Source: Flavobacteriales bacterium
Lineage (GTDB): Bacteria; Bacteroidota; Bacteroidia; Flavobacteriales; BACL11
Reading direction: 5' to 3'
NCBI GenBank assembly: GCA_002730985.1
Contig: PCBP01000040.1
Location: forward strand, 1-13,046
Length of the DNA stretch: 13,046 bases
In this document: positions 1 through 6,043 of the stretch, in pieces
Position numbering within the stretch: position 1 is the first letter of the stretch
Layout of the letters: each line of letters opens with the position of its first letter
Notes under the pieces: model-generated
The model's database searches: none
What the model was told of the DNA's origin: nothing
The model's input: the letters and a program-made list of their open reading frames with translations, nothing else
Made by a program: the position numbers and the translations under genes

Positions 1-49
1 GAATTATTAATAAAAAACTAATATTGCAATAGATTAACAATAAACTAAA

Positions 50-391
50 ATGAAAAAACTACTACTTATATTATTATTTTTCTCTTTAAATACGTTTGCT
101 TATGCATCTTTCCCTTCAAATGATACGTTAATTACAAAACAAGACTCCCTACAATCTGAAACAACAGTGCAGTATCATCAAAGAATGGAAAGCATGGGTT
201 TTGATATTAACTTATGTCAATGTAAAGACTGTCAGAAATTTAAGGGAGGTAAAACATCTAGTCAAACATCAAGAACTGCTACAAGGACACTGATAAATAC
301 AAGTTTATTTCTGGTAATTGGTATTCTTATTTTTACGCTATACCTTGGATTCCAAATATTGTCTTGGATTGGATTTTTTGAAATATCGTGA
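50..391 (+). CDS. small secreted/membrane protein with CxCxxC motif, unknown function
   Basis: I do not recognise a family for this 113-residue protein. Residues 1-20 look like a Sec signal peptide: Lys-Lys, a Leu/Phe-rich core, then AYAS. The middle is polar and contains C56-x-C58-x2-C61, a possible metal or redox site. Residues 83-108 form a strongly hydrophobic segment that would place a short tail back across the inner membrane. If both hydrophobic segments behave as expected, the Cys cluster faces the periplasm. The ATG at 50 has an A-rich upstream stretch and no Shine-Dalgarno sequence, which is normal in Bacteroidota. A weak -7-like TAATATTG lies at 19-26. The gene converges on hutU with 58 bp between their stop codons. 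The signal peptide plus C-terminal membrane helix make a real gene likely. Confidence 0.65.
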   Translation: MKKLLLILLFFSLNTFAYASFPSNDTLITKQDSLQSETTVQYHQRMESMGFDINLCQCKDCQKFKGGKTSSQTSRTATRTLINTSLFLVIGILIFTLYLGFQILSWIGFFEIS

Positions 392-449
392 TGTAACCCT
401 AGCCGAAATTAAGAAATTAATTTTCTACAAGTGTTTTAAAATACTGATC

Positions 450-469
450 TTAATAATCTAGATTATTAA
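450..469. repeat. 20-bp perfect palindrome over the hutU stop codon
   Basis: The 20 bases centred on CTAG (458-461) are a perfect inverted repeat with no spacer. They encode the last residues of HutU and include its TAA stop. On RNA this would be an AU-rich hairpin with only one or two G-C pairs, so it is weak as an intrinsic terminator. No clear U-tract follows on the minus strand, though an A/T run lies at 436-443. It may be a bidirectional end signal between two convergent genes, or chance in AT-rich DNA. Confidence 0.45.
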
Positions 470-2453
470 TTAAACTGTCATCTACTAGATTTGGCATAGT
501 CACCTTTAAAGAAGGGTTCGCATCCATAGCTCGTTTTATTGCAAAATTTGCTTCTTTATTCCTTGCCCAGCTTCTTCTAGATATTCCATTATTAACATCC
601 CAAAAAAGCATAGATTTTAATCTTCTATCTGCATCTTTAGTTCCATCTAGAAGCATTCCAAACCCTCCATTAATTACCTCACCCCATCCAACACCACCAC
701 CATTATGGATAGAAACCCATGTAGCACCTCTAAAACTATCACCTATGACATTCTGGATAGCCATATCAGCAGTAAATTGTGAGCCATCATAGATGTTAGA
801 GGTTTCTCTATAAGGAGAATCAGTGCCTGACACATCATGATGATCTCGACCTAAAACTACTGGTGCTGTAAGCTTCCCTTCAGCAATAGCATTATTAAAG
901 GCTTCAGCAATTCTTATCCTGCCTTCAGCGTCAGCATACAAGATACGAGCTTGTGAACCAACTACCATCTTATTCTTCTGCGCAGCCTTAATCCAATTGA
1001 TATTATCAATCATCTGTGATTTAATCTCATCAGGACAAGTTTGTAATAATTTTTCTAAAACATTACATGCAATTCTATCAGTTTCTTCTAGATCTTTAGG
1101 GTCGTTTGAGGTGCATACCCATCTAAATGGACCAAAACCATAATCAAAGCACATTGGACCCATAATATCTTGTACATAAGAAGGGTACCTAAACGCTCCA
1201 TTAGGCTCTAAGATATCAGCTCCTGCACGACTTGACTCAAGTAAAAAGGCATTACCATAGTCAAAAAAGTACATTCCTCTTTTAGTAAGTGTATTAATTG
1301 CATTTGTATGACGGATTAATGTTTTTTGAACCTCTATTTTAAATTGCTTAGGATCTTTAACCATCATTTTATTAGCCTCTTCATAAGATACTCCTGCAGG
1401 GTAATAACCGCCTGCCCATGGGTTATGTAATGAAGTCTGATCAGAACCAATATCAACATTAATATTACGTTCAACAACTCTTTCCCAGAGGTCAACAATA
1501 TTTCCGTTATAAGCTAAAGATACTGCTTCATTATCTTCTCTTGCTGTAATTGCTCTATCAAGTAATTTGTCTAAATCTAAAAAGACTTCATCCACCCATC
1601 CTTGATCATGTCTTTTATAAGTTGCCTTAGGATTTATTTCTGCAACTATGCAAACACCCTTAGCAATTACTCCGGCTTTAGGTTGTGCGCCACTCATCCC
1701 ACCAAGCCCAGAAGTAATAAATATCTTCCCAGATAAATCTTGAGTGCCTGGATCAATCATTCTTGCAGCATTAAGTACAGTAATAGTTGTCCCATGTACA
1801 ATCCCTTGTGGACCAATATACATGAAAGAACCAGCAGTCATTTGACCATATTGCGTCACTCCTAAGGCATTAAACCTCTCCCAATCATCAGGTTTTGAAT
1901 AATTAGGAATCATCATACCATTAGTAACAACAACTCTAGGAGCCTCACTATGTGATGGAAATAGTCCCATTGGATGACCAGAATAGATAACTAATGTTTG
2001 TTCATCTGTCATTTCTGCCAGATATCTCATACATAGTAGATACTGTGCCCAATTTTGGAACACAGCCCCATTTCCACCATATGTTATCAACTCTTGAGGA
2101 TGTTGAGCAATGGCATTATCTAAGTTATTAGAGAGCATTAATTGAATAGCAGCAGCTTGCTTACTTTTATATGGAAAATCCTCTATATGTCTTGCCCTTA
2201 TCTGATAATCTGGGATAAAACGATACATATAGATTCTGCCATATTTTTTTAATTCCTGAGCAAATTCAGGAGCTAATGTAGGGTGCATGTGCTCTGGAAA
2301 ATATCTCAATGCATTACGGACAGCTAGTCTTTTCTCCTCTTTATTAAGAACATCTTTCCGTCTAGGAGCATGATTGAGTTCTAGATTTATATTCTTTTTA
2401 GAAGGCATCTCTGAGGGAATACCTTTTAAGATAGCTTTTTTAAAGTTTGTCAT
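450..2453 (-). CDS. hutU: urocanate hydratase (urocanase), long form
   Basis: This 667-residue cytoplasmic enzyme converts urocanate to 4-imidazolone-5-propionate, step two of histidine degradation, using tightly bound NAD+ as an electrophile. Visible family landmarks include the N-terminal YGGNG...NW segment (residues 125-135) and the NAD-binding loop GLGGMSGAQP (249-258). MCFDYGFGPFRW (434-445) contains C435, which aligns with the reactive Cys410 of Pseudomonas putida urocanase as I remember that sequence. ARILYADAEGR (502-512) takes the place of the usual LPARICW-type signature, followed by GRDHHD (535-540) and HNGGGVGWG (583-591). Bacillus and Pseudomonas enzymes have about 555 residues. 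This length matches the longer form of many Bacteroidota and animals, so it is not a fusion. The start overlaps the end of the DUF5522 gene by 14 bp, suggesting co-transcription and coupled translation. No hutH, hutI, hutG or ftcD gene is in the window. Confidence 0.97.
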   Translation of the reverse strand: MTNFKKAILKGIPSEMPSKKNINLELNHAPRRKDVLNKEEKRLAVRNALRYFPEHMHPTLAPEFAQELKKYGRIYMYRFIPDYQIRARHIEDFPYKSKQAAAIQLMLSNNLDNAIAQHPQELITYGGNGAVFQNWAQYLLCMRYLAEMTDEQTLVIYSGHPMGLFPSHSEAPRVVVTNGMMIPNYSKPDDWERFNALGVTQYGQMTAGSFMYIGPQGIVHGTTITVLNAARMIDPGTQDLSGKIFITSGLGGMSGAQPKAGVIAKGVCIVAEINPKATYKRHDQGWVDEVFLDLDKLLDRAITAREDNEAVSLAYNGNIVDLWERVVERNINVDIGSDQTSLHNPWAGGYYPAGVSYEEANKMMVKDPKQFKIEVQKTLIRHTNAINTLTKRGMYFFDYGNAFLLESSRAGADILEPNGAFRYPSYVQDIMGPMCFDYGFGPFRWVCTSNDPKDLEETDRIACNVLEKLLQTCPDEIKSQMIDNINWIKAAQKNKMVVGSQARILYADAEGRIRIAEAFNNAIAEGKLTAPVVLGRDHHDVSGTDSPYRETSNIYDGSQFTADMAIQNVIGDSFRGATWVSIHNGGGVGWGEVINGGFGMLLDGTKDADRRLKSMLFWDVNNGISRRSWARNKEANFAIKRAMDANPSLKVTMPNLVDDSLINNLDY

Positions 2454-2610
2454 TCTGATTTATTTTTTTTCTATAGGGACAGTGTTTACAATTGTTGTTG
2501 CAACAATATCCTCTTTTCAAATGATACTTTTCAGTAAAGATAATATAACCTTCCTTGGCATAATAATAATCCTCCTTAGCTAGTTGGTCAATTTTTGAAA
2601 ATTCTTTCAT
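2440..2610 (-). CDS. DUF5522 family small Cys-rich protein
   Basis: This 56-residue protein matches the conserved DUF5522 layout as I recall it: a DYYY/EGYIIFTEKYHLKRGYCC core with C36, C37, C41 and C44 (CC-x3-NC-x2-CPY spacing), then a basic tail. The cysteines suggest a bound metal such as zinc, but the family has no known function. I chose the Met at 2610 because the family's conserved region begins just after it. The upstream in-frame Met at 2658 would add 16 residues that look unrelated and would overlap the divergent gene's coding start. The stop lies 14 bp inside hutU in another frame, so the two genes probably share a transcript. A weak -7-like TAATTTAG (minus strand, 2626-2619) lies 8 bp before the start. 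Confidence 0.8.
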   Translation of the reverse strand: MKEFSKIDQLAKEDYYYAKEGYIIFTEKYHLKRGYCCNNNCKHCPYRKKINQNDKL

Positions 2611-2635
2611 AGGATGTGCTAAATTACGATATTTG
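2605..2635 (+). promoter_or_regulatory. possible Bacteroidota sigma-ABfr-type promoter for the PLP enzyme gene
   Basis: TTTC (2605-2608), a 19-base spacer and GATATTTG (2628-2635) resemble the Bacteroidota primary promoter consensus TTTG-N19-TAnnTTTG, with one mismatch in each element. The -7 element ends 5 bases before the ATG at 2641, so the transcript would be leaderless or nearly so. An inverted repeat ATTTG-CA-CAAAT (2631-2642) spans the end of this element and the start codon. The match rests on spacing and sequence only, and AT-rich DNA yields such matches by chance. Confidence 0.3.
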
Positions 2636-2640
2636 CACAA

Positions 2641-3528
2641 ATGAAAATAAAAACACAAGAAATATCCTTACCTCTCCTAAAAGATAAAAAAATTCGAATT
2701 TTCATTAAAAGACTTGACCAAACTCATAAACATGTCTCGGGAAATAAGTGGTTCAAATTAAAGTATAATCTAATTGAAGCAAAAAAGCAAGGGGCTAAAT
2801 CAATATTAACCTTTGGTGGCGCTTATTCCAATCACATTGCAGCAACTGCTTATTTAGCAAAGGAGAAAGGCTTTAGTAGTATTGGCATCATAAGAGGAGA
2901 GGAGCATATCCCCTTGAATCCTACACTTAAGTTTGCAATCAAGCAGAATATGAAGATCAACTATATAGATAGACATGATTACCGATTAAAACATACGTCT
3001 AAATTTTTACAAAAATTAAGATTAAGATTTGGAAAGTTTTATTTAATTCCAGAAGGAGGAACAAATAAATTAGCTCTAAAAGGAACATCAGAAATTATTG
3101 ATGCTCAGGATTTACAGGATTATATTTGCTGTTCAGTTGGAACAGGAGGCACAATTGCTGGAATTAGCAACTCTATACATAGAAATCAAAAGGTAATTGG
3201 CTTTCCTGCTATTAAAGGGTCAGATTTATTACGAAGAGATATAGGGGAATGGACAGATAGAAAGAATTGGGATATTATAACTAATTATAATTGTGGTGGT
3301 TATGCAAAATTATCTAAAAAATTAGTTAAATTAATAAATGATTGCCATAAAACACTTAACATACCATTAGACGGGATCTATACTGGAAAAATGATGCTTG
3401 GTGTAATTGATCTAATCAGGAACGATTACTTTCCCAAGGGCAGTAGTATTTTATTGATTCATACAGGAGGGATACAAGGAAACATTGGTCTTAATCAAAG
3501 ATTTGGACTTCAACTACCAATAAATTAG
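2641..3528 (+). CDS. PLP-dependent D-cysteine desulfhydrase / ACC deaminase-like protein
   Basis: This 295-residue fold-type II PLP enzyme is predicted to be cytoplasmic. SGNKWFKL (33-40) carries the likely Schiff-base lysine K36. FGGAYSNHIAATA (58-70) is the family's Gly/Ser/Asn-His loop, SVGTGGTIAG (165-174) the phosphate-binding glycine loop, YTGKMMLG (247-254) matches the YTGKA region of D-cysteine desulfhydrases, and HTGGIQG (274-280) closes the active site. Family members break D-cysteine to pyruvate, sulfide and ammonia, or open 1-aminocyclopropane-1-carboxylate to 2-oxobutyrate. Sequence alone does not settle which, though YTGK favours a desulfhydrase-like enzyme. It is slightly shorter than the roughly 325-340 residues of the classic enzymes, which is common for Bacteroidota copies. 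It sits 30 bp from the divergent DUF5522 start and 5 bp before the kinase gene, with which it is likely co-transcribed. Confidence 0.88.
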   Translation: MKIKTQEISLPLLKDKKIRIFIKRLDQTHKHVSGNKWFKLKYNLIEAKKQGAKSILTFGGAYSNHIAATAYLAKEKGFSSIGIIRGEEHIPLNPTLKFAIKQNMKINYIDRHDYRLKHTSKFLQKLRLRFGKFYLIPEGGTNKLALKGTSEIIDAQDLQDYICCSVGTGGTIAGISNSIHRNQKVIGFPAIKGSDLLRRDIGEWTDRKNWDIITNYNCGGYAKLSKKLVKLINDCHKTLNIPLDGIYTGKMMLGVIDLIRNDYFPKGSSILLIHTGGIQGNIGLNQRFGLQLPIN

Positions 3529-3533
3529 AATCT

Positions 3534-4577
3534 ATGGAAGAAATTTTAAATAAGTTTCCCTTCAAAGGAGCGATAGAATCAGTTGTCGAAAATACAATCG
3601 GATTAATTAACAATACTTACGTGGTAACTAGTGAATATGAAAAATATATCTTACAAAGAATAAATAAGGACATTTTTAAAAACCCAGAAGAACTAATGGA
3701 GAACATCAATCTTACTACAAATTATTTAAATGATCTAGGAAAAAAAACACTGAGCCTTATTAAAGACAAAGAAGGAGCTCTATATACCACCTGTCAAGGG
3801 GAACACTGGAGGGCGTTTAAATATATCGAAAGTAAGAGTTTTAAGAAAGTAGAGAATATTAAGATAGTTGCTGAGAGCGCAAAGGAACTTGCAAATTTTC
3901 ACAAACATCTTATTAGTTTTCCAATTCACACTTTAAATAATACCATCCCAGATTTCCATAACACTCTAGTAATTTTTAAGAAGTTTCAAGATATATGCCT
4001 AAATTGTCCAGAGTCTCTTACAAATCAATCTATTCAAGAGATTAATTATATTCTGAGCAAAGAAGAAGACTGTGAAATTATATATAAACTTCTAGTGAAA
4101 AACAAACTCCCACTACGAGTATGTCATAATGACCCTAAAGTTAGCAACTTCTTGTTTGACCATAGCCTAAATGCTATTTGCCTTATCGATTTAGACACTC
4201 TGATGCCAGGCACATTATTAACTGATATATCAGATGCAATAAGAACAATATGCGTGTCTGAAACTGAAGATGAATCAGATCTCAAGAAACTGCACTTTAA
4301 GTGCGATTATTTTGAAGAATTTATAAAAACATATCTAGATGAAAACAAGATAAATCTTAATTACTACGAGCTAAACAATATTGTGAAGTCAATAGAGCTA
4401 ATCTTCTTAGAGCAAGGAATTCGCTTCTTAACCGATTACTTGAATGGAAATAAATACTTTAAAGTGAGCTATAGAGACCAAAATTTAGTTCGCGCTAAGA
4501 ATCAGATTTATTTATCAAAAGAAGTAGTGAAAAACAATAATTACCTTGAAGAAATTGTAAAACAGTACGCTAGATAA
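3534..4577 (+). CDS. APH-fold kinase, N-acetylhexosamine 1-kinase (NahK)-like
   Basis: This 347-residue cytoplasmic kinase of the aminoglycoside phosphotransferase (APH) superfamily closely follows the Bifidobacterium NahK layout as I remember it. Shared features include an N-terminal GLINNTYVV and YILQRIN (23-44), a W-R-x-x-KYIE stretch (92-99), and the catalytic loop PLRVCHNDPKVSNFLFD (193-209) with D200 as likely base and N205 as metal ligand. LIDLDTLMPG (217-226) holds the D219/D221 metal site, and RFLTDYLNGNKYF...NLVRAKNQI (297-325) matches the NahK C-terminal signature. NahK phosphorylates GlcNAc or GalNAc at C1, feeding UDP-HexNAc synthesis or lacto-N-biose catabolism. Substrate identity here is inferred. 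Homologues in Bacteroidota are usually annotated only as phosphotransferases. It follows the PLP enzyme by 5 bp, and its 3' end overlaps the convergent GH109 gene by 8 bp. Confidence 0.82.
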   Translation: MEEILNKFPFKGAIESVVENTIGLINNTYVVTSEYEKYILQRINKDIFKNPEELMENINLTTNYLNDLGKKTLSLIKDKEGALYTTCQGEHWRAFKYIESKSFKKVENIKIVAESAKELANFHKHLISFPIHTLNNTIPDFHNTLVIFKKFQDICLNCPESLTNQSIQEINYILSKEEDCEIIYKLLVKNKLPLRVCHNDPKVSNFLFDHSLNAICLIDLDTLMPGTLLTDISDAIRTICVSETEDESDLKKLHFKCDYFEEFIKTYLDENKINLNYYELNNIVKSIELIFLEQGIRFLTDYLNGNKYFKVSYRDQNLVRAKNQIYLSKEVVKNNNYLEEIVKQYAR

Positions 4578-5970
4578 TATCTCTCATTATCTCTAATAAA
4601 CCTTCCTTTTTCCAAGTTCCTCCTGAGAAGTCTGGTATACTTATAGACTGGCTATTTGCAGCTACTGAAAGCTCAGAGACAGGAGTTATGGCACTCCACA
4701 TCACACTATCATAAACATTTATATCTAGAGGCAAACCTAAATTGAGACATCGAATTAAACGATAAATCATAACGAAATCCATCCCTCCATGCCCTTGTTT
4801 AAAATCTTGACTAATAAGATTTAGCTTGCTAATTATTGAGTGTTTATATTTACTCCTATACTCATCATATAAATCATCATTTAACCAATTGTGCCCCCAA
4901 TAATCTGGATTCTCACTATCAATGTATAATCGGCTAGGATAACCATCATGCACTGCTTTTGTGCCTACTACTTTATTTATTCTTGAATACGGTCTGCCAG
5001 TATGCACATCAAATTGCAATAAGATTGTCTTTCCTTTCTCTGTTTTTATTAGAGTATTATTCATGTCGCCACACCTATAATCTTGTATGGGATGATTCTG
5101 TTGCTTTGCAGCCAAACTCAAATTCAACTCCCTACTACTCATCGAGGTTAGATGCGAGAAGGTATCGCCTCTACCAATATTTAAATAAAAAGCAATAGGA
5201 CCTAGACCATGTGTAGTATAGAAATTTCCATTTCTATTAACATGCTCATGTAAACGCCACTGGTCCTGATAATAAGTATCATCTAGCAGCAAGGCTCTTA
5301 AATCATGCAAATAAGCTCCTTCGGAATGTGTAATATCACCAAAGACTCCCTCCTGTATCATATTTAGTATCCAAAGCTCTTCTTCATTGTAGTTGCAATT
5401 CTCCATCATCATACAATGTTTCTTTGTTCTTTCAGAGGTTTGAATAATTTTCCAACAATCTTCAATAGTTGAAGCTATTGGCACCTCAGAAGCAACATGC
5501 TTCTTGTTTTCCATACAGTAAACAGCCATAGGTGCATGTAGTTTCCATGGGGTAGATATAATTACCAGATCAATATCCTCCCTTTCTGCCAGTTTCTTCC
5601 ATTCAGTCTGTGATTTATAATAAGCTGAAGCCTTCCTAGCTTGCCAAACAGCTAATTTGTTAGCTGCTTTAATAACTTTCTTCTCTGATATATCTGATAA
5701 AGCAATAATCTCAGCATGATTACTTTCTACTAAATACTGCAACATCTCTAGCAAGGTGTTTCCTCTATTGCCTAGGCCAATAATTCCAACTCGAACCTTC
5801 TTAATAGGGTCAGTTGAGAACCCAAACATACTCCCATTAACATCCTTATTAGAGTTATCTAATAATTCTTGGATAGTAGCACTCTCCACCCCCAAACTAG
5901 AGAGAGGCATACCAAGAAATGCACTTGCTCCTAATACAGATTTCAGGAAATGTTTTCTTTTCATATTCAC
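4570..5970 (-). CDS. GH109-type Gfo/Idh/MocA protein, predicted exported alpha-N-acetylgalactosaminidase
   Basis: This 466-residue protein combines an export signal with a Gfo/Idh/MocA oxidoreductase fold. Residues 4-25 resemble a Tat signal (R5-K6-H-F-L-K then a hydrophobic run), with Lys where the second Arg is usual. The NAD-binding Rossmann loop is GIIGLGNRG (62-70). Several segments match GH109 glycosidases such as the Elizabethkingia enzyme: SEVP (161-164), MMMEN (187-191), GAYLHDLR (218-225) with Y220/H222, HVNRNGNFYTTHGLGP (243-258) with Y251/H254, and LTSMSS (274-279). GH109 enzymes use bound NAD+ in an oxidation-elimination mechanism to remove terminal alpha-GalNAc. Export by Tat would fit folding with cofactor in the cytoplasm. 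Not every GH109-like protein has this activity, so the substrate is inferred. It converges on the HexNAc kinase gene (8-bp overlap) and diverges from the GH73 gene. Confidence 0.85.
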   Translation of the reverse strand: MNMKRKHFLKSVLGASAFLGMPLSSLGVESATIQELLDNSNKDVNGSMFGFSTDPIKKVRVGIIGLGNRGNTLLEMLQYLVESNHAEIIALSDISEKKVIKAANKLAVWQARKASAYYKSQTEWKKLAEREDIDLVIISTPWKLHAPMAVYCMENKKHVASEVPIASTIEDCWKIIQTSERTKKHCMMMENCNYNEEELWILNMIQEGVFGDITHSEGAYLHDLRALLLDDTYYQDQWRLHEHVNRNGNFYTTHGLGPIAFYLNIGRGDTFSHLTSMSSRELNLSLAAKQQNHPIQDYRCGDMNNTLIKTEKGKTILLQFDVHTGRPYSRINKVVGTKAVHDGYPSRLYIDSENPDYWGHNWLNDDLYDEYRSKYKHSIISKLNLISQDFKQGHGGMDFVMIYRLIRCLNLGLPLDINVYDSVMWSAITPVSELSVAANSQSISIPDFSGGTWKKEGLLEIMRDII

Positions 5971-5988
5971 TTATTAAAAATGGATGTT

Positions 5989-5996
5989 CAAATATA
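5989..5996 (-). promoter_or_regulatory. candidate -7 element of the GH109 gene promoter
   Basis: On the minus strand these bases read TATATTTG, a full match to TAnnTTTG, ending 18 bases before the GH109 start codon. I see no good TTTG-like -33 element at the usual spacing. The element overlaps the lower end of an (AT)n run (5992-6006), so chance is a real alternative. Confidence 0.35.
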
Positions 5997-6005
5997 TATA
6001 TATAT

Positions 6006-6029
6006 AAAGTAAAATTTAGGTTTTACTTT
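6006..6029. repeat. 9-bp inverted repeat in the divergent GH109/GH73 promoter region
   Basis: AAAGTAAAA (6006-6014) and TTTTACTTT (6021-6029) are perfect 9-bp inverted arms around the 6-base spacer TTTAGG. The repeat lies between two divergent starts (5970 and 6044), beside an (AT)n run at 5992-6006. This geometry fits an operator for a dimeric regulator serving either or both genes. It is not placed like a terminator, because both genes point away from it. Confidence 0.55.
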
Positions 6030-6043
6030 TCTAATTTAGAGCA

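Noticed and set aside
450..2453. Urocanase as a fusion because it exceeds 555 residues
   Set aside because: Lengths near 670 are normal for the long form. The extra residues are spread through the protein and form no separate domain.
2374..2583. 69-residue open frame on the plus strand
   Set aside because: It is antisense to the hutU start and the DUF5522 gene and has a low-complexity hydrophobic translation, so it is a shadow of AT-rich coding DNA.
2611..2658. Longer DUF5522 start at 2658
   Set aside because: The extra 16 residues do not look like the family and would overlap the start of the divergent PLP gene. The Met at 2610 gives the usual length.
3534..4577. Antibiotic resistance aminoglycoside phosphotransferase
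   Set aside because: The motifs follow NahK-like sugar kinases (CHNDPK, LIDLDTLMPG, RFLTDYLNGNKYF) rather than APH resistance enzymes.
4959..5198. 79-residue plus-strand open frame
   Set aside because: It lies wholly antisense to the well-supported GH109 gene and resembles no family.
4570..5970. Ordinary inositol or glucose dehydrogenase
   Set aside because: An export signal plus the Y-x-HDLR and Y-TTHGLGP motifs fit GH109 rather than a cytoplasmic dehydrogenase, and the catalytic Lys of the EKP motif is replaced by Val (EVP).
5756..5977. 73-residue plus-strand open frame
   Set aside because: It is antisense to the GH109 N-terminus, including its export signal and Rossmann loop, and has no upstream signal or recognisable family.
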